NCBI GenBank assembly: GCA_020438795.1
Contig: JAGQTY010000002.1
Span: 20,563 to 84,562, forward strand
DNA: 64,000 bases
Direction: 5' to 3'
Source: Actinomycetota bacterium
GTDB lineage: Bacteria; Actinomycetota; Actinomycetes; S36-B12; GCA-2699445
Part shown: positions 10,632-21,516 of the stretch, piece after piece
Position numbering within the stretch: the stretch's first letter is position 1
How the letters are laid out: every line of letters starts with the position of its first letter
Notes under the pieces: generated by a model
What the model was told of the DNA's origin: nothing
What the model saw: the letters and a program-made list of their open reading frames with translations, nothing else
The model's database searches: none
Translations under genes and position numbers: made by a program

Positions 10632-11423
10632 TCAGTTCTTGGTGTTCTGGGCGGCTTCCTTGACGGCGTTCTTGAGCGCCTCCGGATTGGCCAGGGCGTC
10701 GTTGCTTACCTTCTCGCCGTTCAGCAGGAGTGTCGGCGTACCGCCGATCTGATCATCCATGAATATTTGCGTGCTGTTCGCCGACCAGGGCATGTACGTC
10801 TTGTCGTTCACGCATGACTCGAATGCACCGATCTTGTCGTCGCCGATGCCGGCCTGGGAGCCGAAGGAGATGAGCTGCTCCTGGGTCCAGCCCTGACCCT
10901 CGGTGGCAGGCTGGTTGGCGAAGACCGTGTCGTGATAGGCGACCTTCTGCCCCGCATCGATCGCGCAGCCCCAGGCTGCTGCGGCCCGCTGGGAGTTCTG
11001 CCCCGGGAACTGGCTGTCGAGGAAGCTGGTGGAGCGCCAGATCACGCGGGCGTCGCCGGATTCGGCGATCTCCTCCACGGTGGTCCCGAAGGCGGCCTCG
11101 AACTGACCACATGCCGGGCACTGGAAGTCCTCCCAGATCTCAAGGATCGGCTTGCCCGGCGCGGCGCCCGCGACGTCCACACCATAGGCGTACTCGTCAC
11201 TGGCAGGCAGGGTGCCGGTGGGCACGGCGGCGTCAGGGTCCGCGTTCGCCTGGTCCTTGTTGCCCTGTGCCACGAAGTACGCACCCACGATGAGCCCGAC
11301 GACCACCACCACAAGCACCACCCCGATGATGATGTTGATGGTGCGCTGGCGCCGCTTGTCCGATGCCTCAGCAGCCTTGCGTGCCGCGGCAGCCTTCTCC
11401 TTGGCTGCACTGGACTTCGCCAT
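10632..11423 (-). CDS. Membrane-anchored DsbA-like thioredoxin-fold protein
   Basis: The 263-residue product has a charged, alanine- and lysine-rich cytoplasmic start (about 1-28), one membrane helix (about 29-52), and an extracytoplasmic thioredoxin-fold domain of the DsbA/thioredoxin_4 type. The active-site pair is CPAC at 102-105 within WEDFQCPACGQF, and the cis-proline loop appears as IGGTPTLLL near residue 230. Two further cysteines (WGCAID, ESCVND) may form a structural disulfide. Likely role: disulfide formation or exchange in exported proteins. Its ATG at 11423 overlaps the trpA stop by one base (TAATG), so it is co-translated with the trp genes although the functions are unrelated. 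Confidence 0.88.
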   Translation of the reverse strand: MAKSSAAKEKAAAARKAAEASDKRRQRTINIIIGVVLVVVVVGLIVGAYFVAQGNKDQANADPDAAVPTGTLPASDEYAYGVDVAGAAPGKPILEIWEDFQCPACGQFEAAFGTTVEEIAESGDARVIWRSTSFLDSQFPGQNSQRAAAAWGCAIDAGQKVAYHDTVFANQPATEGQGWTQEQLISFGSQAGIGDDKIGAFESCVNDKTYMPWSANSTQIFMDDQIGGTPTLLLNGEKVSNDALANPEALKNAVKEAAQNTKN

Positions 11424-12247
11424 TACTCGTACTCCTCTACTTCGGCCATGCCCGCCTCACGGACTCCCTGGGCCAACTCCGTTGCGAGTGCCTGCACACC
11501 CGCCTCCGCCTCTTCCAGTGAACCGGATCGCTGGAAGATCCTCACAAAAGCCGAGCCTACGATGACTCCATCGGCGTAGCCAGCAATCTGAGCCGCTTGT
11601 TGTCTTGTTGAGACACCCAGGCCGACGGCGATCGGCGTGTGCGCCAGCGGCCGGATGCGGGCCACCAGGTCCTGAGCCTCTCGGTCGACGGCACGACTCC
11701 CCGTCACACCCATCATGGATGCGGCATACACGAAGCCATCAGAGGCCTCGGCCACGAGCCGCAACCGTTCCGGCGTCGAGGACGGCGCCGCTACGAAGAT
11801 GCGCGCCACCCCGAACCGGTTCGTCGCCTCACGCCACGCATCGGCCTCCTCCACCACCAGATCAGGAGTGATGACGCCTGCACCACCGACCACATTCAGG
11901 GCCTTCGCGAACGCCGAGACGCCGTAGTGCTCTATCGGGTTCCAGTAGCTCATGACGGCCGCCGCCGCTCCAGCGCTGTGGGCCGCCGCTACTACCCGCA
12001 GCACATCAGAGGGGGTCGTACCTGCGCGCAGTGCCTCGTCGGCCGCCACGGCGATGGTGGGCCCGTCCATCACGGGATCGCTGTACGGCCAGCCGATCTC
12101 CATGAGGTCAACACCGCCGGCGATCATCGCCTCAACGATCCGGATCGAGGAGTCGACGTCCGGGTAGCCCGCCGGCCAGTAGCCGATGAGCAGCGCCCGG
12201 TCCTCCTGCGCTGCCTTCTCGAAGGCCGCAGCGATCGCATTCATCAC
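11423..12247 (-). CDS. trpA: Tryptophan synthase alpha chain
   Basis: TrpA cleaves indole-3-glycerol phosphate to indole, which is channelled to TrpB. The 274-residue product has the catalytic glutamate at position 50 in [16 protein letters not shown] and the second acid Asp61 in the same segment. The flexible active-site loop is seen as MMGVTGSRA and the phosphate-binding glycines as GLGVSTRQQ and [10 protein letters not shown]. Length is typical. The start overlaps the trpB stop by 4 bases (ATGA), as expected for the alpha-beta complex. Confidence 0.97.
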   Translation of the reverse strand: MMNAIAAAFEKAAQEDRALLIGYWPAGYPDVDSSIRIVEAMIAGGVDLMEIGWPYSDPVMDGPTIAVAADEALRAGTTPSDVLRVVAAAHSAGAAAAVMSYWNPIEHYGVSAFAKALNVVGGAGVITPDLVVEEADAWREATNRFGVARIFVAAPSSTPERLRLVAEASDGFVYAASMMGVTGSRAVDREAQDLVARIRPLAHTPIAVGLGVSTRQQAAQIAGYADGVIVGSAFVRIFQRSGSLEEAEAGVQALATELAQGVREAGMAEVEEYE

Positions 12248-13428
12248 TGCTCTCCTTCGAGCAGGCCGAAGTAGGAGGCAGCGGTGTCGACATCCTTGTC
12301 CCCACGTCCGGAGACGTTCACCAGGATCACGGCGTCCGGCCCGAGTTCACGGCCCAGACGCATCGCACCGGCCAGCGCATGTGCGCTCTCCAACGCCGGC
12401 AGGATGCCCTCGCTGCGGGAGAGCGCCTTGAAGGCGGCCATGGCCTCGTCGTCGGTGACCGGCTCATACCTGGCGCGGCCGGTCTCGAAGAGGTGCGCGT
12501 GCTGCGGACCCACGCCGGGGTAGTCGAGCCCCGCGCTGATGCTGTAGGAGGGCCGGGTCTGTCCGAACTCGTCCTGCATGATGTAGGTGCGGGCGCCGTG
12601 CAGGACACCGGGTGAGCCGCCGGAGAACCTCGCCGAGTGCTCGCCGCTTGCCACACCGTGGCCACCACCCTCGTATCCCCACAGCGCCACGTCCGGATCC
12701 TCCAGGAAACCGGAGAAGATGCCCATCGCGTTGCTGCCACCGCCGACACAGGCGACCACCGCGTCGGGCAGCCGGCCGATGCGGGCCAGGACCTGATCGC
12801 GAGCCTCCTGGCCGATGATGGACTGGAAGTGGCGCACGACTTCGGGGAACGGCGCCGGCCCCGTCACCGTGCCGAGCAGGTAGTGGGTGTCCTCGACATT
12901 GGTGACCCAGTCACGCAGAGCCTCGTTGATGGCGTCCTTGAGCGTCATCGTACCGACGGCCACGGGCACCACCTCGGCGCCGAGCAGTTCCATCCTCGCT
13001 ACGTTGAGCGCCTGCCGCCGGGTGTCCTCCTGCCCCATGTAGACCCGGCACTGCTGACCGAACAGCGCTGCTGCGGTGGCGGTCGCCACCCCGTGCTGAC
13101 CCGCACCCGTCTCGGCGATGAGTCTGGGCTTGCCCATCCGCTGCGCGAGCAGCGCCTGCCCGATCACATTGTTGATCTTGTGACTGCCGGTGTGATTGAG
13201 ATCCTCGCGCTTGAGCAGTATGGTCGCGCCACCGCACTGCTCGGAGAAGTTGTTCGCCACGGTCAGCGGACTCGGCCGCCCGACGTAGTCCTTCTGCAGT
13301 TCGGCGAGCTGTCGCCCGAAGACCGGATCGGCCTTTGCCGTGTCGAACGCCTCCTGCAGTTCGTCCAGCGCCTCCATCAGCGCCTCGGGCACGAACCGGC
13401 CCCCGAATTCCCCGAAGTGGGTGAACAT
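12244..13428 (-). CDS. trpB: Tryptophan synthase beta chain
   Basis: TrpB condenses indole with serine to give tryptophan using pyridoxal phosphate. The 394-residue protein begins [17 protein letters not shown] as in the TrpB1 class and carries the PLP lysine at position 84 in the motif HTGSHKINN. The phosphate-binding glycine-rich loop is [10 protein letters not shown], and the subunit activation segment [12 protein letters not shown] is present. It overlaps trpA by 4 bases and its ATG overlaps the trpC stop by one base. All expected catalytic features are visible, so I regard it as functional. Confidence 0.97.
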   Translation of the reverse strand: MFTHFGEFGGRFVPEALMEALDELQEAFDTAKADPVFGRQLAELQKDYVGRPSPLTVANNFSEQCGGATILLKREDLNHTGSHKINNVIGQALLAQRMGKPRLIAETGAGQHGVATATAAALFGQQCRVYMGQEDTRRQALNVARMELLGAEVVPVAVGTMTLKDAINEALRDWVTNVEDTHYLLGTVTGPAPFPEVVRHFQSIIGQEARDQVLARIGRLPDAVVACVGGGSNAMGIFSGFLEDPDVALWGYEGGGHGVASGEHSARFSGGSPGVLHGARTYIMQDEFGQTRPSYSISAGLDYPGVGPQHAHLFETGRARYEPVTDDEAMAAFKALSRSEGILPALESAHALAGAMRLGRELGPDAVILVNVSGRGDKDVDTAASYFGLLEGEQ

Positions 13429-14255
13429 CAGGCGTCCCGGCCATGCGCCACGCTCGGATGGGCCCCGGTCGTCACGAGTTCATTGACCGCCGCCACAGGG
13501 TCGCCGCCCGTCACGAGGCTCTCCCCCACAAGCACGGCGTCGGCACCCGCATTGGCGTATGCGAGCAGATCGTGTGGACCGCGTACACCGGACTCGGCGA
13601 TGCGGATGCAGGAGTCCGGAATGCTCGGCGCCACGCGCGCAAAGACATCCCGGTCCACTTCGAGCGTCTTCAGGTTGCGGGCGTTGATCCCGATCACCTC
13701 GGCCCCGGCGGCCAGTGCCCGCTCGACCTCCTCGACGTCGTGGACTTCGACCAATGGGGTCAGCCCGATCGATCGTGCCCGCTCGATGAGGGACACCAGG
13801 GCCTCCTGTTCGAGCGAGACGACCATGAGCAGGGCAAGATCCGCACCATAGGCGCGCGCCTCCCACAGCTGATAGGCACTCACGATGAAGTCCTTGCGCA
13901 GGACGGGGATGTCCACAGCGGCCCGAACCGCACTGAGGTCTGCCAGGGAACCCGAGAATCGTCGTTCCTCGGTGAGCACGCTGATGATGTGGGCGCCGCC
14001 GGCTTCGTAGTCGCGGGCAAGTGCGGCAGGATCGGAGATGGCGGCGAGATGTCCCCGGCTCGGTGAGCTCCGCTTCACCTCGGCGATGACACTCACCGAG
14101 TCCGATCGCAAGGTCGCCAGCGCGTCCTTGGCCGGAGCCACATGTGCTGCTCGCTCCTTGAGTTCGCTGAGGCTGGTGGCCGCCATCCTGACATCGAGGT
14201 CTTCGCGCACACCGGCAAGGATGTCGGCAAGTACGGTGCCCTCCAGCGATTCCAT
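13428..14255 (-). CDS. trpC: Indole-3-glycerol phosphate synthase
   Basis: TrpC closes the indole ring to form indole-3-glycerol phosphate in the cytoplasm. The product (275 residues from the ATG at 14255) is a TIM barrel with the catalytic lysine motif [13 protein letters not shown], the second lysine in VLRKDFIVS and the phosphate-binding end IAESGVRG and [10 protein letters not shown]. The frame remains open much further upstream, but the ATG at 14255 is preceded by GGAGGT at 5-base spacing and gives the family N-terminus. trpC is followed directly by trpB and trpA. trpD and trpG are not in this window, and trpF function is expected from PriA. Confidence 0.95.
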   Translation of the reverse strand: MESLEGTVLADILAGVREDLDVRMAATSLSELKERAAHVAPAKDALATLRSDSVSVIAEVKRSSPSRGHLAAISDPAALARDYEAGGAHIISVLTEERRFSGSLADLSAVRAAVDIPVLRKDFIVSAYQLWEARAYGADLALLMVVSLEQEALVSLIERARSIGLTPLVEVHDVEEVERALAAGAEVIGINARNLKTLEVDRDVFARVAPSIPDSCIRIAESGVRGPHDLLAYANAGADAVLVGESLVTGGDPVAAVNELVTTGAHPSVAHGRDA

Positions 14256-14295
14256 GCCTACCTCCGGTGCCGCGCGAGACGGATCCTGTGTACTC

Positions 14296-14325
14296 ACGTT
14301 AGCCGTCGACGACAGACCCGCCCAA
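14296..14325 (-). promoter_or_regulatory. Possible promoter for trpC-trpB-trpA
   Basis: In the 95 bases between the histidine kinase gene and trpC, the minus strand shows TTGGGC (14320-14325) and TAACGT (14296-14301) with an 18-base spacer. Both boxes are imperfect. No leader peptide with tandem Trp codons and no attenuator hairpin was seen in this gap. Confidence 0.3.
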
Positions 14326-14350
14326 ACCGGGGTTCTGGCGCGGTACACCC

Positions 14351-15759
14351 TCAGGCGTGCGCTGCGACCCCGTTCTCCTGTGGGCTGCGTTCGAGCGGAT
14401 TCAGGTATGGCAGCGTGACACTGAAGGCGGCACCGCCCTCGGGGGCGGTCATCACACCGGCCGAACCACCGAGCCGACGAGCGAGTTTGCCGACGAGGGC
14501 CAGGCCGACCCCCGAGCCGACCTTGCGCTGACCCGAGTACCGCGAGTACAGCACGGCAGGCTGGAACGCCACTCCCATGTCGTCCTGCGTCAGTCCAGGA
14601 CCGCCGTCGCGGACCCACAGGGTCACTGTGGTTTCCTCCGGAACGATCTCCAGCACCACCGGAGCGCCGACGGGTGTCATCCGCAACGCGTTCTCCGCGA
14701 GATTGTCGATGATCTGGCGCACGCGCACGGGATCGCTGCAGATGGACACGGGATGCTCAGGAATCCGTTGCATGAAAGTCACGCCTTCGGCGCGGCATCG
14801 ACTGGCCCAGACCTCGGCCGCCTCATGACCGAGTTCGGCGATGTCGAAGTCGACGGAGTTGATCGGGAAGTCGACCGCCTCCAACCGGGCCAGGACGAGC
14901 AGGTCCGCGACGAGCCGATCGAGCCTCTCGGCCTCCGAGCGCACGATCGACGCGGTGTGGCTCACATCCTCGGGGTCACTCACCACGCCGTCGGCCAGTG
15001 CTTCGGCGTAGCCCCGCACGGCGGTCAGGGGTGTCCTGAGTTCATGCGAGATCGACAGCAGGAAGTCACGTTGCCGGCCCTCACTGGTGGCCAGGGCCGC
15101 CGAGAGGTCATTGAGTGAATCCGCGATGTCGACGACCTCGGCGGGTCCCTGTGGCTCCACACGGAGTCCCCGCTCGCCGGTCGTCAGCCGCTCGGCAGCC
15201 TCCGCGACCTTGCGCAGGGGACGGGTGAGGGTCTTGGAAGCCAGGTAGCCGATCCCGATCGCGACCAGCACACCGACCAGTAGCGCTACTGAGAGCTGCC
15301 TGATCGACTCCTCGGCCGGACGACTCGCAACGCTGGCGGGTGCGGTCAGGACCAGCCCGATCCCCGGCAGCATCCGCCGGCCCACCACCAGGTTGGGAAT
15401 ACCGTCACGCACAGCTTCGGTCTCCACGGGCCGCCCCGCCATGATCTCCGCCTGCAGGGCCGGATCAAGGAACGGCAGCCCCTGCTGTTCGCTGATGAGG
15501 TGACCCTGCACGTTCGGCTGACTGCGCAACAGCAGCTGGATCTGCTCGGAACGGGCCCCGGGCCTGCGCTCGGTCGAGTTGACCGCCTCAGCAGTGACGT
15601 CTGCCAGGCGCGCCAGGGAAGCGGTCGCCTGCGCCTTGGCTGCATTGTTGATCAGCGGGACCGAGACCCCGATCGTCACCATCGCCGCCATGACCGCGAC
15701 GCCGACAGTGAGCAGCACAGTGCGACTCGAGAGCGTCTGCAGGATCTGCGGACCGCGGC

Positions 15760-15763
<4 letters not shown>
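14351..15763 (-). CDS. Sensor histidine kinase of an OmpR-type two-component system
   Basis: The 470-residue protein has a first membrane helix (about 15-37), an extracytoplasmic sensor region of about 115 residues without a recognised domain, a second helix (about 157-175), a HAMP linker (about 176-228), and a dimerisation domain with the phosphorylated His240 in [16 protein letters not shown]. The ATPase part shows the N box NLAENALRM, the G1 box RDGGPGL and the G2 box GSGVGLALV. It overlaps the response regulator gene by 4 bases, so the two are a matched pair. The signal is unknown. Its location between an HGxxPAAW gene and trpC is odd; nothing in the sensor region points to tryptophan. 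Confidence 0.92.
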
Positions 15764-16452
<689 letters not shown>

Positions 16453-16484
16453 AGCACACAACCCCTCTGCCGTATAGGGACGCC

Positions 16485-16697
16485 TCAGGTCTGGTGAGCG
16501 TCCTGGGGCATTCCGTAGCCCATCATGGACATCACTTTACCCAGGATGCCGCCGACGATTAACAGTCCGACGCCACCCACCCAGAACAGCCACCAGATCT
16601 CCAGGACCACCGCGAGAGTGCCGATCAAGAACGCCACCATCACAACGACGGACGCGGTCCAGGCGGCCGGAGTCTGTCCGTGATGCCCTCTTTGCAT
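16485..16697 (-). CDS. HGxxPAAW-family small membrane protein
   Basis: This 70-residue protein opens with MQRGHHGQTPAAWTASVVV, the HGxxPAAW hallmark of a small actinobacterial family, followed by two membrane helices (about 16-36 and 38-54) and a short C-terminal tail. Its function is not known. Genes of this family are regularly found beside trp genes, here 33 bases after trpE, which supports the call. It is part of the trpE-side transcript and precedes the two-component genes. Confidence 0.85.
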   Translation of the reverse strand: MQRGHHGQTPAAWTASVVVMVAFLIGTLAVVLEIWWLFWVGGVGLLIVGGILGKVMSMMGYGMPQDAHQT

Positions 16698-16730
16698 AGT
16701 GTCATCCCTTCGAAGAGCAAGCCTCGACCA

Positions 16731-18308
16731 TCAGGGTATCGGGGAAGCGGGCCGCAGTGTGGCAGCCGAGGCAATCGCGTCGAGTACAGCCGCGGCCTTG
16801 TTCCGCGACTCCTGCTCCTCGAGGTCGGGCACGGAGTCAGCCACGAGCCCCGCTCCGGCCTGCACGTAGGCGCGGCCGTCCCGGATCAGTGCGGTCCGGA
16901 TCGCGATCGCAGTGTCGAGATTCCCCGCGAAATCCAGGTAGCCCACCGCTCCCGCATACAGGCCACGGCGCGCCGGTTCGAGATCGTCGATGATCTCCAT
17001 CGCACGCGGCTTGGGGGCCCCGGACAGAGTCCCTGCCGGGAACGTCGCGGCAAGCGCGTCGAAGGCCGTCATCCCTGCTGACAGCTCACCGGTCACCGTG
17101 GACACCAGATGCATCACGTGGCTGTAACGCTCCACGGCCATGAACTGCACGACGTCCACGGTTCCCGTGCGGCAGACCCGGCCCAGATCGTTGCGGCCCA
17201 GATCCACCAGCATCAGATGCTCCGCACGTTCCTTCACATCGTTGAGCATCTCCTCGGCGAACCTGGAGTCCTGGGCGGCGTCAGCCGAGCGCGGGCGGGT
17301 GCCCGCGATCGGGTGCAGGACGGCCTGGCGTTCCTTCACCGTCACGAGGGCCTCCGGCGAGGAGCCCACGACCTCGAACCCCACGGCGGTGGGCATCCCG
17401 GTCTCGTCCAGCGGCCCGGCAGGGTCGGGAAGCCTGATCAGATACATATAGGGACTCGGGTTGGTGGCACGCAGCACCCGGTAGACATCGAGAGCATCGG
17501 CCGGGCAGTCGGCCTCGAAACGCTGGGACAGGACAATCTGGAAGGCGTCGCCGGCGTAGATGTGCTCCTTGGCCGTCTCGACGTCTGCCTGATAGCGCCC
17601 CGGGGCGGACCTGGAGCGGAATTCGGTCCCCGAGACCCGGTCGAACACACTGGGAGGCTCGGCGCCGGCAGCGCAGAGCCCCGCCTCCATGACGTCCAGC
17701 CTTGCGACCGCATCCGCGTAGTCCTCGGTCGTGGGACCAGCTGCCCCTGCCCCGACCGCGTTGGCGATCAGGAGCACCGTGGCGTCCTCATGGTCGAGCA
17801 CTGCGACATCGGTGGCCAGCAGCATGGCCAACTCGGGAAAGCCGAGTTCGTCGGGGTTGCTGTCGGGGATGCGCTCCCAGCGGCGGACGGCGTCGTAGCC
17901 GATGCACCCCACCATCCCCGAGGTGAACGGGGGCAGACCGGGCTCCGGTGGCGTGGCCAGGGCATCCACCACGTGCCGCAGCGCCTCGAGGGGGTCTGTG
18001 ATCGCGTCGCCGGCCACCGGCACATCGCCGAGCCAGCAAGCCTGGCCGTTCTGCTCGGTGAGCATCGCGCCACTGCGAACCCCGACGAAGGAGAACCTGG
18101 ACCAGCTGCGGCCGTTCTCGGCCGACTCGAGCAGAAAGGTACCCGGACGACCGGCCGTCAGCGCCTGGTAGAGCCCCACGGGTGTCATGGAGTCGGCCAG
18201 GAACTTCCTGACGACGGGGACCACACGCCGGGACGCGGCCCACTGCGGGAACTCGTGCTCGGCGGGGACTGTCCTTCCGTCGGCGGCGACGGCGTAACGA
18301 TCATTCAT
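16731..18308 (-). CDS. trpE: Anthranilate synthase component I
   Basis: TrpE makes anthranilate from chorismate with ammonia supplied by TrpG. The 525-residue product has the N-terminal regulatory motif [17 protein letters not shown], the element that in this family binds tryptophan for feedback inhibition, and the chorismate-binding domain with [26 protein letters not shown] and [17 protein letters not shown]. Its ATG overlaps the hisI stop by 4 bases, so translation is coupled to the last histidine gene. No trpG is seen in the window. No leader-peptide attenuator is possible in front of it because the start is inside hisI. Confidence 0.96.
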   Translation of the reverse strand: MNDRYAVAADGRTVPAEHEFPQWAASRRVVPVVRKFLADSMTPVGLYQALTAGRPGTFLLESAENGRSWSRFSFVGVRSGAMLTEQNGQACWLGDVPVAGDAITDPLEALRHVVDALATPPEPGLPPFTSGMVGCIGYDAVRRWERIPDSNPDELGFPELAMLLATDVAVLDHEDATVLLIANAVGAGAAGPTTEDYADAVARLDVMEAGLCAAGAEPPSVFDRVSGTEFRSRSAPGRYQADVETAKEHIYAGDAFQIVLSQRFEADCPADALDVYRVLRATNPSPYMYLIRLPDPAGPLDETGMPTAVGFEVVGSSPEALVTVKERQAVLHPIAGTRPRSADAAQDSRFAEEMLNDVKERAEHLMLVDLGRNDLGRVCRTGTVDVVQFMAVERYSHVMHLVSTVTGELSAGMTAFDALAATFPAGTLSGAPKPRAMEIIDDLEPARRGLYAGAVGYLDFAGNLDTAIAIRTALIRDGRAYVQAGAGLVADSVPDLEEQESRNKAAAVLDAIASAATLRPASPIP

Positions 18309-18634
18309 GACTGCTCCAGAAGCGATCGTCCGCTGAAACAGGTGGGCGTGCCGGTGTGGCAGGCGGGCCCCGTCTGATCCACGAGCAGCAGGATCGTGTC
18401 ACCGTCACAGTCCACGAGGACATCGCGAACCTGCTGCTCGTGGCCCGAGGTCTCACCCTTCACCCAGAGCTCTTGCCTGGAGCGGCTGTAGTAGGTCGCC
18501 CTGCCTGTCTCAAGTGTCTGCGCAAGGGCCTCCGGCGACATCCATGCGAGCATGAGCACCGATCCGTCCGAGGCGTCCTGGGCGACTGCCGGCACCAGAC
18601 CCTCGCTGTTGTACTGCACCTGCGGAACTCCCAT
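18305..18634 (-). CDS. hisI: Phosphoribosyl-AMP cyclohydrolase
   Basis: HisI opens the adenine ring of phosphoribosyl-AMP, step three of histidine synthesis. The 109-residue product has the typical core [18 protein letters not shown] and the metal-binding cysteines in DCDGDTILL and [10 protein letters not shown]. It is the monofunctional form without a fused HisE. The ATG at 18634 gives the family N-terminus; upstream in-frame sequence is not conserved-looking. It is separated from the rest of the his cluster by a gene on the opposite strand, and overlaps trpE by 4 bases. A CATCAT hexamer 6 bases before the ATG could be a -10 box but no -35 is evident. Confidence 0.94.
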   Translation of the reverse strand: MGVPQVQYNSEGLVPAVAQDASDGSVLMLAWMSPEALAQTLETGRATYYSRSRQELWVKGETSGHEQQVRDVLVDCDGDTILLLVDQTGPACHTGTPTCFSGRSLLEQS

Positions 18635-18729
18635 GACTCCATGATGCCGCAACCGCTGGGACAGGAGCCCTCCCGCGGCCGATCGACAGCCTGTGGGGCC
18701 TGCGAACACCGCCCAAGAAGGGTGGTGTT

Positions 18730-18757
18730 TTGACCTCGCAGCCGGAGGTCCTAGGAT
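18730..18757 (+). promoter_or_regulatory. Promoter of the TIGR03085-type gene, leaderless pattern
   Basis: TTGACC (18730-18735) and TAGGAT (18752-18757) are separated by 16 bases and match the main sigma factor consensus well. The GTG start at 18764 lies 6 bases after the -10 box, so transcription should begin at or beside the start codon and give a leaderless message. No ribosome site is possible between the -10 box and the start. Confidence 0.75.
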
Positions 18758-18763
18758 GGCGGG

Positions 18764-19468
18764 GTGTCAGCTATCGATCTTGCGCGCGCCGAGCGCGCCG
18801 AATTGTGTGACCTGTTGGACGAGCTGGGACCGGACCGGCCCACGATGTGCCAGGACTGGACCACCCGCGACCTCGCCGCTCACCTGGTCGTGAGGGAGAG
18901 CCGGGTTGACACCGCACTCGGCGTCCTCGGGGGACCGCTCGCCGCCTGGACGGAGCGAGTACAGAATGATGCTGCCTCACAGCCCTTCGAGAAGCTCGTT
19001 CGCCTGATCCGCACCGGCCCTCCGATCTGGTCGCACTTCCGGCTGCCGTGGGTGGACGGCCAGCTCAACACCATCGAGTTCTACGTCCACATCGAGGATG
19101 TCCGGCGGGCCAACGGCGAGACCCAGCCCCGGGATGTGGCCGGCGAACTGTCCAACTTCATGTGGGATCGCCTCAAGCTCAGCGGCCGGCTGTTCTTCAA
19201 CAGTGTGAAGAATGGCGTGATCCTGGAGCGCACCGATGCCGAGTCCGGTGAACTGGAGACCCACAAGGCCAAGGGCGGCAAACCCAAGGTGATCGTGAGG
19301 GGCCCCGCCACAGAACTGATCCTCATCGCCTACGGTCGCCGCGATGCCGACGTCGACATCGATGGCGACCCCGATGCCGTGGCTGCCTTCGAGCAGGCCT
19401 CGCGCGATGTCGATGAGGAGTCGCTGGAGGAGAACCTCGAGAGCGATCAGGTCATCGAAGGCAACTGA
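18764..19468 (+). CDS. TIGR03085-type protein (DinB/MDMPI-like fold)
   Basis: The 234-residue product resembles the TIGR03085 family, proteins with the four-helix DinB or mycothiol-dependent maleylpyruvate isomerase N-terminal fold. Supporting text includes the start [18 protein letters not shown], then [17 protein letters not shown] (a His that in this fold helps bind metal) and [17 protein letters not shown]. The C-terminal part has an SCP2-like look ([17 protein letters not shown]). The reaction is not known; a thiol-related transferase role is only an inference from the fold. It begins with GTG at 18764, on the opposite strand to the his and trp genes, and ends 14 bases from hisF. Confidence 0.8.
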   Translation: MSAIDLARAERAELCDLLDELGPDRPTMCQDWTTRDLAAHLVVRESRVDTALGVLGGPLAAWTERVQNDAASQPFEKLVRLIRTGPPIWSHFRLPWVDGQLNTIEFYVHIEDVRRANGETQPRDVAGELSNFMWDRLKLSGRLFFNSVKNGVILERTDAESGELETHKAKGGKPKVIVRGPATELILIAYGRRDADVDIDGDPDAVAAFEQASRDVDEESLEENLESDQVIEGN

Positions 19469-19482
19469 GGCCGGGGTGACGC

Positions 19483-20253
19483 TCAGGCCGCCCGGCGAAC
19501 CGGGTAGCCCGCCTGCGCGAGTTCCTCTTTCACATCGGCGATGCTGAACTCGCCGTAGTGGAACACAGATGCCGCCAGCACGGCATCAGCGCCCGCCCGA
19601 ACGGCCGGCGCGAAGTCGGCGGGCCGCCCGGCACCGCCGCTGGCGATGATCGGCACGTCGGCGACATCCCTGACCGCCTCGATCAGTTCCACGTCGAAAC
19701 CGGCCTTGGTCCCATCCGCATCCATCGAATTCAGCAGGATCTCACCGGCCCCCAATCCGACCGCCTGCCGGACCCACGCCAAGGTGTCCAGCCCCGCGCT
19801 GCGCCGGCCTCCGTGGGTCGTGACCTCGAAGCCGGATGGCTGCTCGGCGCTGCGCCGCGTGTCGACACTGAGAACCACACACTGGGAACCGAAGGTCCGG
19901 GAAGCCTCGGTGAGCAGTTCGGGACGGCCGATGGCAGCGGTGTTCACGCCCACCTTGTCCGCACCGGCGCGCAGCAGCCGGTCGAAGTCCGCCACGGATC
20001 GAACACCACCTCCGACCGTGAGAGGGATGAACACCTGCTCCGCGGTTCGCCGAACCACTTCGTAGGTCGTCTCCCGGTCACCACTGCTGGCCGTGATGTC
20101 GAGGAAGACCAGTTCGTCGGCGCCGTCCGCCGCGTACTTCGCCGCGAGTTCCACCGGATCACCCGCGTCGCGGATGTCCACGAAATTGACACCCTTGACG
20201 ACCCGGCCCGCATCCACGTCGAGGCACGGAATCACCCGGACCGCCACAGTCAC
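19483..20253 (-). CDS. hisF: Imidazole glycerol phosphate synthase cyclase subunit
   Basis: HisF joins with HisH to turn PRFAR and ammonia into imidazole glycerol phosphate and AICAR. The 256-residue barrel starts [16 protein letters not shown] with the catalytic Asp12 and includes [15 protein letters not shown], the phosphate loops [12 protein letters not shown] and ASGGAG, and the second catalytic acid in VLSVDTRR. It overlaps priA by 4 bases. It is the last gene of the main his unit on the minus strand. Confidence 0.96.
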   Translation of the reverse strand: MTVAVRVIPCLDVDAGRVVKGVNFVDIRDAGDPVELAAKYAADGADELVFLDITASSGDRETTYEVVRRTAEQVFIPLTVGGGVRSVADFDRLLRAGADKVGVNTAAIGRPELLTEASRTFGSQCVVLSVDTRRSAEQPSGFEVTTHGGRRSAGLDTLAWVRQAVGLGAGEILLNSMDADGTKAGFDVELIEAVRDVADVPIIASGGAGRPADFAPAVRAGADAVLAASVFHYGEFSIADVKEELAQAGYPVRRAA

Positions 20254-21014
20254 GACGAGAGACCCGGGTCCATGAAGTCGATACGCGGAGCGACGGCCGC
20301 GAGCGCCTCGGGCAGCGTGAAGGCCTGTGCGTACAGCGCCTTGCCGATGATGGCACCCTCCACTCCGAGCGGGACCAGTTCAGCGATCTCATGGAGGTCT
20401 TCCAGGCGCGCCACTCCCCCCGAAGCGATCACGGGCTGCGGGGTGGCGTTGGCGACATTGCGAAGCAGATCCAGGTTGGGGCCACTGAGGGTCCCGTCCC
20501 GGGCCACATCGGTCACGACGTAGCGCGAGCAGCCCTCAGTGTCGAGGCGGCTCAAGGTGGAGTACAGCTCGCCGCCCTCCTTGGTCCAGCCCCGGGCAGC
20601 CAGCGTTGTGCCCCGGACGTCGAGCCCGACCGCGATCTTGTCGCCGTGATCGGCGACGGCTTGCCGGGTCCACTCCGGATGTTCCAGAGCGGCGGTGCCC
20701 AGGATCACCCGGGTGCACCCGGTTGCCAGTGCCGCTGAGAGCGACTCATCATCACGGATACCGCCGGAGAGTTCGACCTCGATGTCGAGCCGGCCCACCA
20801 CCTCGGCGAGCAGTTCGCGGTTGCTGCCACGCCCGAACGCCGCGTCCAGATCGACGAGGTGGACCCACTGCGCGCCCTGCTCCTGCCAGGTCAGCGCGGC
20901 CTCGATCGGGTCGCCGTAGTCGGTCTCGCTGCCCGCCTCACCCTTCACGAGGCGGACGGCCTTGCCATCGGCGACATCAACAGCAGGGAGCAGTTCCAGG
21001 ATTGCTTGACTCAC
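20250..21014 (-). CDS. priA: Phosphoribosyl isomerase A (bifunctional HisA/TrpF)
   Basis: PriA catalyses the isomerisation of ProFAR in histidine synthesis and of phosphoribosyl anthranilate in tryptophan synthesis. The 254-residue barrel has catalytic Asp13 (LPAVDVADG) and Asp169 ([11 protein letters not shown]). The pair Arg141 and Trp143 in [11 protein letters not shown] corresponds to the residues that mark actinobacterial PriA for handling the tryptophan substrate. This, with the lack of trpF among the trp genes here, supports the bifunctional call. The gene follows a DUF2510 gene by 37 bases and overlaps hisF by 4. Confidence 0.93.
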   Translation of the reverse strand: MSQAILELLPAVDVADGKAVRLVKGEAGSETDYGDPIEAALTWQEQGAQWVHLVDLDAAFGRGSNRELLAEVVGRLDIEVELSGGIRDDESLSAALATGCTRVILGTAALEHPEWTRQAVADHGDKIAVGLDVRGTTLAARGWTKEGGELYSTLSRLDTEGCSRYVVTDVARDGTLSGPNLDLLRNVANATPQPVIASGGVARLEDLHEIAELVPLGVEGAIIGKALYAQAFTLPEALAAVAPRIDFMDPGLSS

Positions 21015-21051
21015 AGAGCAAGCCTACTTCGACCAGAACCGTTCGCGGGGG

Positions 21052-21405
21052 TCAGGGGCTTGTCGGCTGGGTCGTCGGTGGTGTGGGCGTCACGGTCTCG
21101 GTCTGCGTCGTGGTGACCGTCGGCGCGGTCGGCGTGGGGACCGGTGTCGAGGTCCGGTCACCCTTCTCGCCGGAGGTGAGCGACGAGATGAGCCATGCCG
21201 CCAGCAGGATCACGATCGCGATGATCAGCAGCGCGACGATCCATGGCCAGGGGCCACTGCCCGAGCCGGAGGACTTGGATGGCTGGGATGCTCCCATCTC
21301 GGAGGCGGGGTAGGCGCGCGCCTCGGTCCACTGCTGGCCGTCCCAGAACCGCTGCCTGCCGGGACTCTCGGGGTCCGGGTACCAGCCGGGCATCGGGTTC
21401 GACAT
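21052..21405 (-). CDS. DUF2510 membrane protein inserted in the his cluster
   Basis: From the ATG at 21405 the product has 117 residues. The N-terminus MPGWYPDPESPG and RFWDGQQWTE is the DUF2510 motif of actinobacterial membrane proteins. A serine- and glycine-rich linker leads to one membrane helix (about 57-79, WPWIVALLIIAIVILLAAWL) and a threonine- and proline-rich outer tail. The ATG has GGAG five bases upstream; an earlier ATG in frame at 21423 lacks this. Function is unknown. It sits between hisH and priA, where it has no obvious role in histidine synthesis. A TAGATT hexamer at 21442-21447 on the minus strand may be a -10 box for this gene and the genes after it. Confidence 0.75.
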   Translation of the reverse strand: MSNPMPGWYPDPESPGRQRFWDGQQWTEARAYPASEMGASQPSKSSGSGSGPWPWIVALLIIAIVILLAAWLISSLTSGEKGDRTSTPVPTPTAPTVTTTQTETVTPTPPTTQPTSP

Positions 21406-21516
21406 GGGGACTCCAATCCGCACCGGTCGACTGCCGACCCCAATCTAGTGGATTGCGGACGTGGTGCGTGCTGAGAATGGCTGGACACCGTTCGGCGCCC
21501 GCAGCCTGAACCCGTA

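Noticed and set aside
14256..14350. Tryptophan attenuator before trpC
   Set aside because: No short frame with tandem Trp codons and no terminator hairpin followed by a U-run.
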